This document shows positions 32,481 through 42,338 of a stretch of 64,000 nt of DNA, piece by piece. The notes under the pieces were generated by a model that searched no databases, was not told the DNA's origin, and saw only the letters and a list, made by a program, of their open reading frames with translations. The stretch is from Bacillus sp. S3 (GTDB lineage: Bacteria > Bacillota > Bacilli > Bacillales > Cytobacillaceae). The position numbers and the translations under genes were made by a program. Numbering within the stretch: position 1 is the stretch's first letter; every line of letters starts with the position of its first letter. The DNA is taken from assembly GCF_005154805.1 (NCBI RefSeq), contig NZ_CP039728.1:1-64000 (forward strand), read 5' to 3'.

Positions 32481-33679
32481 GATCTCCCTCCTATCACTAA
32501 TTTCATAAAATCAAAAAACAATTCATTTTGATTTATTATAGCATATTCTATCTCTGCCATGTATGCCTCCGCTGTTTCTTTTGTCCAATTTGTATCTAAA
32601 TTGAAATGTAAACAAAGAACTGAGTTTCCTATTGGCTCTGTAATATAAAGACATTGCTTGTCTTGTCTAAAGGCAAAAAGACGAGTTTTATTATTAAAGG
32701 CACTTACAACAAAAACATCTGTCTCATCTAAGGAAAACATATCATTTGCTGTAATATCTCCTGCAGTCCCAATTAAATCTAATGCTTGTTTTCCATTATA
32801 GGAATAAAGCGATGCAGCGTGACATCTTTGTATAGTGTTAACAACCAGCGGATTAAAATCACGTGCTTGAACAATTTCGATGGGATTTCTACTAAGGAAA
32901 TTGATACTCTTTTGTAAAACTCTTGACCAGTCTTCGAGAGGTCCTTTTTTAATTTCGTTTTTTTCTTTTAGTATATCTAATGTTATATCTGCGTATTCTA
33001 ACAAATAAGTAGCAGAAGTCTTTAATTGGTCAATTTCATCCCGTTCTGAGATAAATTTTACAACAGATTTAAGAGAGGTACTCAACATCGCTGAAATATT
33101 TTTGGCATGTTCCCTTGAATGGGCAATGTCATACTCATAAAGCCAATTCCATTTACTGTAAACATCATACAAAAAAGCCCATACAAAAGGATCAGCTATC
33201 TGTAACATTCTTTTATATAAGTTTTCTGTTCTCATTTGCTCCTCTACCCAGTCTTTTATAGGGTCAAACGGAGAGCTAGGCAACCTATGATGGTCACTAA
33301 CGTAAGTGTCAAAAATCCTTTTAAAATCATCCTTCATAGACATAAAGTTGTTTTTTACTTCTGGATTTACAAAAACCAAAATATGCTTTTTCTCCTGAAG
33401 AGCTGCCTGATATTCTAAGTAGGTTGGAGTGACATTTCCTCTCATTAATGTTGAATTAGCACCAGATTTTTTGTTAATGAGTAGAACGAAAATATCACAA
33501 CTACGCACCACTGTTAAACATTGTTGCAAAGTGTCTTTTTCCCAAGTACCAAAGTCACCCGCTTCAAATATCGGCACTTCATAACCACTATCTTCAAGAT
33601 GTTCCTTTATTATTTTGCGTGGGCTTTTCAAGTCTTCTTCATAAGCTGAACTAATGAAAATGCGCGTTTTGTTAATCAA
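32477..33679 (-). CDS. DUF4062 (TIR/SLOG-like) protein, possible defence gene
   Basis: 400 aa from TTG 33679 (GGAGGGG 9 nt upstream). The N-terminal 120 aa match DUF4062: TRIFISSAYEEDLKSPRKII, GYEVPIFEAGDFG, VVRSCDIFVLLI, followed by PTYLEYQAALQEKK. This fold is related to TIR-type domains found in immune proteins. The C-terminal 280 aa is a helical-then-beta region of unknown type, perhaps a sensor. It forms an operon with the 81 aa gene. A defence role is inferred from domain and context. Confidence 0.7.
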   Translation of the reverse strand: MINKTRIFISSAYEEDLKSPRKIIKEHLEDSGYEVPIFEAGDFGTWEKDTLQQCLTVVRSCDIFVLLINKKSGANSTLMRGNVTPTYLEYQAALQEKKHILVFVNPEVKNNFMSMKDDFKRIFDTYVSDHHRLPSSPFDPIKDWVEEQMRTENLYKRMLQIADPFVWAFLYDVYSKWNWLYEYDIAHSREHAKNISAMLSTSLKSVVKFISERDEIDQLKTSATYLLEYADITLDILKEKNEIKKGPLEDWSRVLQKSINFLSRNPIEIVQARDFNPLVVNTIQRCHAASLYSYNGKQALDLIGTAGDITANDMFSLDETDVFVVSAFNNKTRLFAFRQDKQCLYITEPIGNSVLCLHFNLDTNWTKETAEAYMAEIEYAIINQNELFFDFMKLVIGGRS

Positions 33680-33756
33680 GTGTTTTCCCCTCCATATAAA
33701 AGGGACATATTGCTTGTCCCTTTTATAATTTCTATAAAGTACCTCAAATTCCTTTT

Positions 33757-34790
33757 TTAAATTGCAAAAGCCATTTGACCAGATTCATTATGTGTTACTG
33801 GAAGCGGCTCTAAATTAGCAATAGTCACGTTTTTCTCCCTTTTTTTTCTTTCTGTGAGTCCTTCAGATAGAGCAGATAGAATCAAGAAATTAAGAGCGGC
33901 CTTTTTTGTTTCATCCGTAAAGGAACCATATCGCCACCCTAACCACTGGTGAACATATTCTGCAGCTTCTGATTTTGTTGTGATCCCTTCCTTACAGACA
34001 ACAAAGGTAACTTTATTCCAAACGAGTTTCGTCTCTTTAAATTCCGTACAATCCGGGAAAAAGTAGAGAGATGTTCGATTTACCCTTTGCCTGTTTTTTA
34101 GGAAAGTATAAAGTTCATTTTTTTCCTTGTTTAATTCGATAGTAATATAGAAAACCTCATTCTTATTTTTAGTGGCTTTCTTATTTACCGTCTTGTTAGG
34201 AAGGAATACTAATTCTCCATCGTATTTCATGGCTTTTGGCTTGATTTCAGAGCGGTCAATACAAATACCCTCTGTATCTTCCCATGCACCTAAAACGGCT
34301 TGTATTTCATCCTCCGAGATAAGGGAAAGACCGTCTCTTTCTTGAATATACAAAAGGTGTTCAAGAAGCAATCTGCGGCCTTCTAACGTCATCCCGCCCG
34401 GAGCATAGGAGTCTGTTAATGCCCTTTCATAAGTCTCAAAGTTATTTGCTGCTTTGGTGGATTCATCTATATCAAATAAATCAACCTGTTCTGGCTTGTC
34501 CACTTGCTTTAGGATACGATTATAATGCTGCCTTGGAAAAATCTCGCGTAGTCGAATATCGTTCCTCATTTGAAGCATAAGGGTTTTCCATTCAAGCAAT
34601 CCTTCATAACGATGCCCCTCTGCTATGAATCTCATTAGCATTGGATCCTTTCCGCTAACCATTCCACAAGTCCAGCAACCTAGCCTTCCTCCGGATGCCC
34701 CGCAAGAACTATTCTCTTGCTCTGTTGAAGTTTTTATACCACATTCAAGTATACCTTCGCCGTACTGGATGGAAAGTTCTTCAGCGGTTA
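33757..34790 (-). pseudogene. C-terminal 341 residues of a split DndC-like (PAPS reductase family) gene
   Basis: Reading leftward from the 9 bp repeat at 34782-34790, the frame starts EELSIQYGEGILECG and contains the DndC-type iron-sulphur motif (CGASGGRLGCWTCGMVSGKD). It continues to a stop at 33757. The matching N-terminal 224 residues lie at 63178-63849. Joined across the repeat the frame is ...PFGVTA-EELSIQY..., which is continuous. A product from internal ATG 34662 would lack the N-type PPi loop and part of the cluster. The split was caused by the Tn7-like insertion. Confidence 0.85.
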
Positions 34791-34967
34791 TTAAACACCA
34801 AAATTAACCGAATATAGATATTATAAAATAAAGCATTTCTTTTCGATAATGAATTCGTAAATTCCCGGATTTAAAAAATTTTTTTTAATAACAAAACTAA
34901 GAAATTATAATTAACCGGATTATTTTTTTATACCCTTATTAAAATAAAATCATAATTACCCGTATTA
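34791..34967. repeat. Left end of the Tn7-like element with spaced transposase-site-like repeats
   Basis: Repeats of an AAATTAACCGGATTA-like unit at 34801-34813, 34859-34873, 34909-34922 and 34952-34967, about 40-60 bp apart and all in the same orientation. The right end carries the inverse unit. The IS66 copy 2 inserted 38 bp further in. Confidence 0.7.
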
Positions 34968-35094
34968 TTTTAACAACATATTGTTATATCTATCTTTAAA
35001 TTACCGTAAGCCCGAATTATAAAAAATAAGCGCACCTTTCGGTACGCATCACGAATAGCCGTAAATCCCGATTTTTTTCAATCGAATTTACGGC

Positions 35095-36708
35095 TTATTT
35101 CAATTTTTGCCCACATTCGGCCTGAATCACTTTTGACCAGGGCATGTATTGATCTAAAATTTCAGGTTTTTGATGGATGCCAAGATTGGGCAGATCCGTC
35201 AAAAGTTTCTTCAAGTATTCGTAGAAATCTACACCGTTACTTTTGGCAGTTTCTGCGATACTGAGACAAATGGCGTTCGCTTTTGCGCCGGCTTCACTGA
35301 CTGAGAAAAGCCAGTTTTTTCTCCCCACGACGTTAGGGCGGATGGCGTTTTCAGCGGGATTATTATCGATTTCAACGCGCCCGTCGTTCAGGTATGCTCT
35401 AAGTCCATTTGCCCTGTTCAATGTATATTCAGCTGCTTTCGCCAGCGCATTTTTTCCATAGAATGGTGACGTTTCAACCCATTCAAGGAATTTATCTACA
35501 ATTGGCTTCGAATATTTCTGGCGTTTTTTTCTTCGCTTACTCGGAGACAAATGTTTAAATTTCCTTTCAAGACGGTATAAATCGTCACAAAAGCTCACAC
35601 CTATACGGCCATTTTTGCTATCCGCCTTCAGCCAATAACGGCGAACGTGGGCCCAACAATTTGCGAAAGTAACGCCTTCCAACTTGCCATAGGCAGAATA
35701 ACCATCGCAAATAATCGTTCCTGAAAAGCCTTCAATGAATCCTTCAAGGACGGATCGGGCTCGCGATAATGCACTATGAAAGAGAGTTATTGGTGGTCCT
35801 TGGCAAGGAACACTTCGAGACACCCAATTATAAGCATTGGTTTGACCCGATTTACCATCGGAACGGTGGAGTATTTGTCCATATGTTTCATCAATATGTA
35901 AAAGCGATTTATTCATCATCAAATCTTTCATTCTTTCATAAATAGGCAATAGCCAATCGTGTGATGCACGAATGACCCAATTCGAAAGATTCTTATCGTT
36001 GGTATTCAGGCCGTAACGATCCCATTCCTTAACCTGGCGGTAAAGGGGGAGGTATTGCGCAAATTTATCATAGATGACTTTGGCAAGCACGCTAGGGCTT
36101 GCGATGCTACGTTGAATGGCAGGCTGCGGTGCCTTACCACGTTTAATTTGGGCTTTTTGAAATGAATCACCTTTACAATTTTTACATTCATAAGCATGTT
36201 CTATGTGTTGGACTTTCTTCATTTTTGCGGGAATAAATTCTGCTTCTTCGCGCACGATTGTACTTCCAATTTCAATCATTTGTCCCTGGCAACAGTCACA
36301 TTGTATATTTTCTGGATGATAGTGAAATGCTTCAACTTCGATATCATCTCGTAATGAATCATTTCGTTTTTTCTTTTTAATAGTTCGAACAACAGTATAA
36401 GAAATGGTCTGTTGGCTTTGTTCTTCTGTGTGCTCAGATTCGCTAAAAGACGGGTCATCATCAAATAATGACGATTGCCCTTCTGGTGCGTTATATCTTG
36501 ATTTTTCAGTTTTAGAACCATATAAGAGTTTTGTTAAGTGCCGAAGTTGTTGCGTTAACGCTTCGTTCTGTTTCAACGATTGATCCAATTTTTTTGATAG
36601 CTCCTGGTTTTGTTGATTCGAATGAGCCAACTGCTCTTCGAGCAATCGAATTACTCTATCAAATTGATTTTCATTCGTAGAAGAAGTATTCGCCACATCA
36701 TTCACCAC
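35095..36708 (-). CDS. tnpC: IS66 family transposase TnpC (copy 2)
   Basis: 537 aa, identical in sequence to the copy at 3647-5260, with DDE residues in LHIDETYGQ, IICDGYSAYG and NNPAENAIRP. Intact. Confidence 0.97.
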   Translation of the reverse strand: MVNDVANTSSTNENQFDRVIRLLEEQLAHSNQQNQELSKKLDQSLKQNEALTQQLRHLTKLLYGSKTEKSRYNAPEGQSSLFDDDPSFSESEHTEEQSQQTISYTVVRTIKKKKRNDSLRDDIEVEAFHYHPENIQCDCCQGQMIEIGSTIVREEAEFIPAKMKKVQHIEHAYECKNCKGDSFQKAQIKRGKAPQPAIQRSIASPSVLAKVIYDKFAQYLPLYRQVKEWDRYGLNTNDKNLSNWVIRASHDWLLPIYERMKDLMMNKSLLHIDETYGQILHRSDGKSGQTNAYNWVSRSVPCQGPPITLFHSALSRARSVLEGFIEGFSGTIICDGYSAYGKLEGVTFANCWAHVRRYWLKADSKNGRIGVSFCDDLYRLERKFKHLSPSKRRKKRQKYSKPIVDKFLEWVETSPFYGKNALAKAAEYTLNRANGLRAYLNDGRVEIDNNPAENAIRPNVVGRKNWLFSVSEAGAKANAICLSIAETAKSNGVDFYEYLKKLLTDLPNLGIHQKPEILDQYMPWSKVIQAECGQKLK

Positions 36709-36786
36709 TTTTCGTTCGGATTCACTTCTTTTATTATAACGAGTTCGAACAGTGGAATAAAGATAAAATGAAGGGCTTTAACGAAT

Positions 36787-37140
36787 TTAGAAGGCACCTT
36801 TTGGTGACTGCTGAATCGCCTTTGGCTGCTGGATAGATAACCCCTCGAGGAGCCACCTGAGCTCCTTTTGAGAGAGATTCCGTACTTCGTTTTCATCCTT
36901 TGGCCATTGGAGTTTTCCGTTATCCAAACGTTTATATAGCATGGCGAAGCCATCACCGTCGAAATATAAGCATTTATAGCGATCTTTACTCCATCCTGAA
37001 AACAAGAAAATGGAATCCCCGTATGGATCCAATTCAAAGGAATCTTGAATTAATGTGGCTAGTCCGTCAATACCTTTTCTCATATCAGTTTTACCGCAAA
37101 TGATGTAAATATTTTTTACGCTAGTAAAATCGTGTTTCAC
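36787..37140 (-). CDS. tnpB: IS66 accessory protein TnpB (copy 2)
   Basis: 117 aa, identical to the copy at 3215-3568, GTG start overlapping the tnpA stop. Confidence 0.95.
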   Translation of the reverse strand: MKHDFTSVKNIYIICGKTDMRKGIDGLATLIQDSFELDPYGDSIFLFSGWSKDRYKCLYFDGDGFAMLYKRLDNGKLQWPKDENEVRNLSQKELRWLLEGLSIQQPKAIQQSPKGAF

Positions 37141-37331
37141 GGATTTTTCAACTCCCTCATAACCGTTTGGATGATGTGCTCATCTACGCCGTTGAAGAAG
37201 GAGATTTCGGCGTTGCCGGTTTTGATCGTGCAAGTAGGATTTGGAGAAATCACTACTGGATTTGGTGCAGAAGTATTTTTGTTTTCGGAATGTAATGTAA
37301 CGGGGACGATTGTGAGTTTTTGCTGCGGCAT
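37137..37331 (-). CDS. tnpA: IS66 accessory protein TnpA, short form (copy 2)
   Basis: 64 aa, identical to the copy at 3024-3218. The conserved short length in both copies suggests that this IS lineage truly encodes a short TnpA. Confidence 0.7.
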   Translation of the reverse strand: MPQQKLTIVPVTLHSENKNTSAPNPVVISPNPTCTIKTGNAEISFFNGVDEHIIQTVMRELKNP

Positions 37332-37484
37332 ATGAAAAAGCACCTCCTTAAATTGATACGTTGATCATACCAGGAGGTGCTGCTGTTTTTATATGCGTTG
37401 TTTGAATACGGGCTTACAAATTACCAATGTTTGATGGTTTCAAAGGTCCAAGTATTTGGCGTTAAAATCATATGAACCTAAAGT

Positions 37485-37525
37485 AAAAGAACGCGATTAA
37501 ACTATTGATAGTTCAATCGCGTTCT
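37485..37525 (-). terminator. Terminator of the Lamassu-type operon
   Basis: AGAACGCGATT pairs with AATCGCGTTCT, with an inner AACTAT/ATAGTT arm, then TTTTAC on the minus strand. It lies 30 bp after the SMC-like gene. Confidence 0.8.
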
Positions 37526-37554
37526 TCTGGATTTTAGTACTATTAATTTTACAA

Positions 37555-40446
37555 TTAATCTTTCATGTCTAGTCGAATAAGAGCATCCTTTGCACGTTCA
37601 TAACTTAATTCTCTCTCTATCTTATTGTTTTGAACGGGCGGTATTTTTAGAGTAGGGCCTTTATCTCCATATACTTCATACTCAACTGTAGATATATTAT
37701 AATACCTAAATTTTTTTAATATTAATTTATAAAAGCTCTGGTCATGAGTAGAAATAATAATTTGCTTTTTATGTTTGTCTACAAATAATCTCATTAAATC
37801 GATAAAGGAGATTACATTAACTTCATCCATGCTTTGAATTGGATCATCCATACCAATTAATTGTAATGGTGACCACTTTTGCTTTAATGACATTGCCAAA
37901 AACAAAGAAAGAGCAATACTATTCACTTGAGCTGAACTAAAAACATAAGGAGCATTTGCTTTTATTTCATTCTCACTATTATCTTTATAAACATTAATAG
38001 TTAAGCAATTATTATTACGGTATTGATCCATTGTTAAGTCTAATTTTGTAAATATTGGGTGGGAATTAATCTGCTCGAATATCGTTTGAATTGTTTCCTT
38101 TAAATTTTCAAATACCTTCTCATTTAAATTTGATAACGCTTCAGTAGACTTATTCATTAAAGTCAATAGATTAGCTAAATCACTATTCATTTTTGTTTCT
38201 TGATTTTCTAGTTTTACGATTTCATTTTTCATTCCTTCTAAATCTTTCTGGGCTTTTATTAACCTCATCTTCTCAGAATTCAATTCTATCAAACCCTGAA
38301 GTTTAAGACTGGAGTTTTCTAACTCAGAAAACTTATTTAACTTCTCATTTAGCACTTTAATTTCTTCTGCTATACTATCTTCTATTTCTTTCAAATCTCC
38401 AGTTTTTATATCGATACTAATTCTTCCTGATAACATAGCAAGACGATTGACCCTATTTATTTCTGTCTCCTGTATATCAATTAATTGTCGTAACGTATGC
38501 TCATAGTCATCTATTTCAGACAGTGTAAATTTTTCCACCCTTAAATCTTGAGGCAAAAAATTACCTGACTTAAACTCTGATAATCTCACATCATTAATTT
38601 CAATTAATTCATCTAATAATGCTTGATTTTTAATTTCTAATTTTCCTTTAATATTATCTTCAATATTTATACCTAAAAGGTTACAATCATTTTCAAATTG
38701 ATTTAATCTTATTTGGATTGAATCAATCTTTTGTTGTAGAGTTTTTTGATTTTCTTTCTCAGTAGAAATTTTAATATTAAGAGTTTTTATAGAATTGTTA
38801 ATTTCTAATACTACATCTTCTATTTTTTTCCTAGATTCGTTAATTCGATTATTTGCACCATGAATCTCCTCTTCAATGATTTTCATCTTGGATTGTGCAT
38901 CAAATTGCAACTTCTCTAAACTAGGCAAATTCTCGTTTATCTTCAATTGTTGCCTATAAACATTGTCTAGTATATCTTTCTTTTTAACTCCTTCAGTCCC
39001 ACAGGCAGGACAACTGTTTACCTCTTCAGAAAGAACCAGGATATATTCATTTAACGAGGATAAAAATATATTATACAATTTATCGGTACTCATTATTTTT
39101 TCTATAGATTCTTCTAATGATTTCGATTGGACTAATAGGTCTTGCTTATTAGAATTCCTTCCCTCAATAAACTGAAATTCATCATTCAAACATTTAAAAG
39201 CAGAGCTTAAAATTTGTAAATTTTCTTCGGTCATATCCAATTTCAATTCAGACAGAAAACTAATTCCATTTTTCCATGAGAAGTTATCAAGGTGCAAATA
39301 AATAGAGTCATTAAGCTTTTGCAAATTACTCTTCTTATCTAATAATGAATCTACCCTTAATATAGATTCTTTCTGCGAAGAGATTAATGATATAAGCATT
39401 TCCTTGTCTTGGGTAACAATTTTTTCAGTATTTAATAATTGATCAATCTTTAATTTTGTTAATGAAACTTTTTTAAAGCGTTGTAACAGTACATTTTCTC
39501 GTATTACATCCTTATGAACATTACGGATATATGATAAGTTAGGCAGCTCTTCTTTGATTTCTTTCAAAACCTGATATTCTCTTTGTAACTCTTCTTGCTC
39601 TATCTTATTTTTGTGTATATTGGATATTATAAAGCTTAAGAGTTTTCCTAAATCATCTTTATATATTATACTTTCAGGATATATTGTTATATAGTTCTCT
39701 AGTTCAGCATTAAAGTCTGAATCCTGATTTACTTCAACTTTTGATTCTAATTCCTTTACCTCTTTATATATTTTTTCTTTAAGCAAGATCTTTTCTTTAA
39801 TTCTAACCTTTAGACTGTCTAATCCGGAATTCAAAGTATTTCTTACAATCCTGAACCCTTCTCGATACTTATCAAAATTATCTGTACCAAAAATTGTAGA
39901 AATTTTATCGTATCTATCTCTTTCTTGCATTCCTCTTAGAAATTCAGCAATTTTTTCTTGGGATAGAATATGAGTCAAGCTTAACATTGTTGTCGGAGAA
40001 CTTATTTTAGGCAACCATTCTTCATGAATAAGCCAGCTTTTTAAAGTCTCTTCTGCTTCATTGTCCTTCTTGTATAAATGGTCATTTTCATCAAAAATTT
40101 TCAATTTATATTTTCCGTAATCTGTTCGATCTGTTGGAGACGCAGTACATTCACGCTCAATAAAATACCGTTCTTCATTTGATAAAATGATTCCTATCTT
40201 CACAAATGATTTAACAGTACTATCTGCATGTAAATTTCTAATGAATCGAGTCCTTTTCCGTTCAGGTGATGCTTCTTCAAAGCGATATATTCCACCTGTT
40301 AATCCCCATTCGATCGCATCATAAATAGACGATTTCCCATGACCATTTGGACCATATAAAATAATAATATCTACACTTTCAAATGAAAATTCCTCTTTAT
40401 TATTAAATCCTCTAAAGGCTTGTAAAGTTAACGATGTAATTCTCAT
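37555..40446 (-). CDS. lmuB: SMC/Rad50-like ABC ATPase of a Lamassu-type (ABC-3C) defence system
   Basis: 963 aa. Walker A GPNGHGKSSIYDAIEW near 32-48, two long coiled-coil arms separated by a zinc-hook CPAC at about 479-482, ABC signature-like SSAQVNSIALSLFLAM, Walker B LIGMDDPIQSMDEV and the H-loop STHDQ near the C-terminus. This is the LmuB component, thought to sense phage or plasmid DNA and license the effector. Its ATG overlaps the upstream gene by 4 nt. Last gene of a four-gene operon. Confidence 0.88.
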   Translation of the reverse strand: MRITSLTLQAFRGFNNKEEFSFESVDIIILYGPNGHGKSSIYDAIEWGLTGGIYRFEEASPERKRTRFIRNLHADSTVKSFVKIGIILSNEERYFIERECTASPTDRTDYGKYKLKIFDENDHLYKKDNEAEETLKSWLIHEEWLPKISSPTTMLSLTHILSQEKIAEFLRGMQERDRYDKISTIFGTDNFDKYREGFRIVRNTLNSGLDSLKVRIKEKILLKEKIYKEVKELESKVEVNQDSDFNAELENYITIYPESIIYKDDLGKLLSFIISNIHKNKIEQEELQREYQVLKEIKEELPNLSYIRNVHKDVIRENVLLQRFKKVSLTKLKIDQLLNTEKIVTQDKEMLISLISSQKESILRVDSLLDKKSNLQKLNDSIYLHLDNFSWKNGISFLSELKLDMTEENLQILSSAFKCLNDEFQFIEGRNSNKQDLLVQSKSLEESIEKIMSTDKLYNIFLSSLNEYILVLSEEVNSCPACGTEGVKKKDILDNVYRQQLKINENLPSLEKLQFDAQSKMKIIEEEIHGANNRINESRKKIEDVVLEINNSIKTLNIKISTEKENQKTLQQKIDSIQIRLNQFENDCNLLGINIEDNIKGKLEIKNQALLDELIEINDVRLSEFKSGNFLPQDLRVEKFTLSEIDDYEHTLRQLIDIQETEINRVNRLAMLSGRISIDIKTGDLKEIEDSIAEEIKVLNEKLNKFSELENSSLKLQGLIELNSEKMRLIKAQKDLEGMKNEIVKLENQETKMNSDLANLLTLMNKSTEALSNLNEKVFENLKETIQTIFEQINSHPIFTKLDLTMDQYRNNNCLTINVYKDNSENEIKANAPYVFSSAQVNSIALSLFLAMSLKQKWSPLQLIGMDDPIQSMDEVNVISFIDLMRLFVDKHKKQIIISTHDQSFYKLILKKFRYYNISTVEYEVYGDKGPTLKIPPVQNNKIERELSYERAKDALIRLDMKD

Positions 40447-41000
40447 TCGTCTACTCCTCTATCTCTATACGGGTCTAAAAAAATCTTTGCATTTGCTTCC
40501 TCAATAGAATATTTCTCGTAGAGCAATATGTCCAACCGATTTGCTAATTCCAGAGGTATTATTTTTCTTAATTCTTCTAAGAATTGATTATCAGAAAAAA
40601 CTTCTAGTTGATCTGAATTTTTTAATTCAAGCTCAATAGGAAGTTTTCTTTGGAATTCTTTTAAGTCACTTGATATTACAATTTTTTTAAAATACATACG
40701 GTCATTTTCAATTTGCTTGCATAGCTCTATATCTTTAATACTATTCTGAATGACTAAAATCAAATACATGTCCCATTTTAAATTATATAATGATGCCACC
40801 AATTGACTCTGAACTCTAACAGCAAATTCATGACTGACTTTTTCCCAATCACGTCTTAAACTTTCTTCATCTTTGAATCTAGCAATTCCAAATATTTGTT
40901 GTGGTGAACAAAAAACAACCTCCAGCAAATCAAGTTCTATATTTTTTAATTCGATAAAAGTATCCTTGTTACGAAAATATTCAATAACCTTATCATCCAT
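40443..41000 (-). CDS. lmuC: Middle component of the Lamassu-type system
   Basis: 185 aa from ATG 41000; a TTG at 41012 is an alternative. A mostly helical protein (EEVVF-type core: LLEVVFCSPQQIFGIARF, ELEVF, LDILLYEKYSIEEANAKIF) in the position of the LmuC/ABC-3C middle component, between effectors and SMC-like ATPase. It overlaps its neighbours on both sides, so it is translationally coupled. Named mainly from position and size. Confidence 0.7.
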   Translation of the reverse strand: MDDKVIEYFRNKDTFIELKNIELDLLEVVFCSPQQIFGIARFKDEESLRRDWEKVSHEFAVRVQSQLVASLYNLKWDMYLILVIQNSIKDIELCKQIENDRMYFKKIVISSDLKEFQRKLPIELELKNSDQLEVFSDNQFLEELRKIIPLELANRLDILLYEKYSIEEANAKIFLDPYRDRGVDE

Positions 41001-42318
41001 AAACTTTTTCAACCACCATTCTTTTTAATCCCTCTGTGTTCTCCACTTGATCTCGTACTTTACGAACACATTCTCCACAAACTATTTTTGCTTTATTTAA
41101 TAATGAAAAACTATTATTTTCTATACCTTTAATTAAACCATCGTCTTCGCTCTCTATATAGGTCTTAAGAATCCCTTCAAATTTAAAAGGCTGTCCACAT
41201 GATTTACATAGGTTATGTCTAAAGCTACTACTACAATTATCAAAAATAATTGGATTCGGTGGGATTGGCTTATCAAGTTCAATGAGTATTTGTGCTGCAG
41301 ATTTATTTATCATTTTATTATGCATTTTCAGAAGTATTTCTGGCATTATTTGATTTCTTTCCTGAGCGTATACAAAACTCATATTAAAATCTTTACCTGA
41401 TGTCACTCTGAGGTTGGCAAAATCATCCTCTATTAAAATCTTAATGTTCCCATACATACTTCTGATCATAAGTATGATTTCAAGTGTAGCCTCTATTCCA
41501 TCCAGCATAGTTTTTTCATTTGCTACAGGATACTTTGAATCTTTCAGGAAAAATTGAATCTCCTCAAGGTTACTTAGAAATTCTTGCTGGATTGTATATA
41601 ATTCGGTTCTAAGGAATATTTGTAAATCATCGGAGAATCCCTCTATAAACATTTCTGTATTTTCTACAGCTTTTTTGATAGATCTTTGAAGTGGTGATTC
41701 TATTAAATCAATTTTTAAGTTAGGTATTAAAGATAATATAAAATCTTTTGACCTTTTGAGGCTACACGCACCAACAATGGCTCCTTTTCCTTCATTGCTA
41801 AAAACTGCAAATACTTTCCCATTATTAATTATAGGAGAACCTGAAGCCCCGGCTATACCATACTGAGCATCAATAATTTTAGGCACTTCACAATTTAGAT
41901 TAATATCATATTTTTGATCATATCTATCTATTAAAATATCATTAATCGTTCCAGTAAATCGTTCGCCAACGGGTCTATTTGTGCCTGGAAAACCATATGA
42001 TTCCCACTTTTCATCGATTGTTATTTCTGGAAAATTTAAAGGCAAAGGCTGTATATCAAAAATAGGTTCATTTAACTTTATAATTGCTATATCATTTGCC
42101 AGATAATCAACATCTGTATCTTGCTCAAAAAAAATCTCATCAATAGTATATTCTTTTTCACTTTTATAATATGGAAAGATAATCTTGAAGGCATCTATAT
42201 CTGCTGCTATAAAGGTATGTTTCGAAGTCAACATATATTCTTCTGAAATTAGAAAAGCGGTTGCTATCTCACTATTATTTCCCTCTAAGCGTGCTATTGC
42301 TTTTTTTATATATTCCAT
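40993..42318 (-). CDS. Trypsin-like protease effector of the Lamassu-type system
   Basis: 441 aa. The N-terminal 200 aa are a trypsin-like domain: His in MLTSKHTF, Asp in ANDIAIIKL, Ser in GIAGASGSPI (G-x-S-G-S), i.e. a complete triad. The middle is helical. The C-terminus has a four-cysteine zinc motif (CKSCGQPF and CGECVRK). Lamassu subtypes with both hydrolase and protease effectors are known. Predicted to cleave host proteins upon activation by the SMC-like ATPase. AAAGGTG precedes ATG 42318. Confidence 0.87.
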   Translation of the reverse strand: MEYIKKAIARLEGNNSEIATAFLISEEYMLTSKHTFIAADIDAFKIIFPYYKSEKEYTIDEIFFEQDTDVDYLANDIAIIKLNEPIFDIQPLPLNFPEITIDEKWESYGFPGTNRPVGERFTGTINDILIDRYDQKYDINLNCEVPKIIDAQYGIAGASGSPIINNGKVFAVFSNEGKGAIVGACSLKRSKDFILSLIPNLKIDLIESPLQRSIKKAVENTEMFIEGFSDDLQIFLRTELYTIQQEFLSNLEEIQFFLKDSKYPVANEKTMLDGIEATLEIILMIRSMYGNIKILIEDDFANLRVTSGKDFNMSFVYAQERNQIMPEILLKMHNKMINKSAAQILIELDKPIPPNPIIFDNCSSSFRHNLCKSCGQPFKFEGILKTYIESEDDGLIKGIENNSFSLLNKAKIVCGECVRKVRDQVENTEGLKRMVVEKVYG

Positions 42319-42338
42319 CTAAATATACACCTTTCTAA

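Larger units (their letters stand above)
35006..37417 (-). mobile_element. IS66-family insertion sequence, copy 2 (2,412 bp, inverted)
   Basis: Same length, ends and encoded proteins as the copy at 2938-5349, in the opposite orientation. It has its own perfect 8 bp duplication AAATTACC (34998-35005 and 37418-37425). It landed within the left end of the Tn7-like element, outside its visible repeats. Confidence 0.97.

Noticed and set aside
34791..34997. AT-rich repeats as a second iteron origin
   Set aside because: The same unit occurs inverted at 63083-63167 at the other end of the element, which fits transposon ends and not an origin.
2938..37417. The two IS66 copies as ends of a composite transposon, or a past inversion between them
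   Set aside because: Each copy has its own perfect and different 8 bp duplication (CATGTTCT and AAATTACC), so they inserted independently and no inversion has exchanged their flanks.
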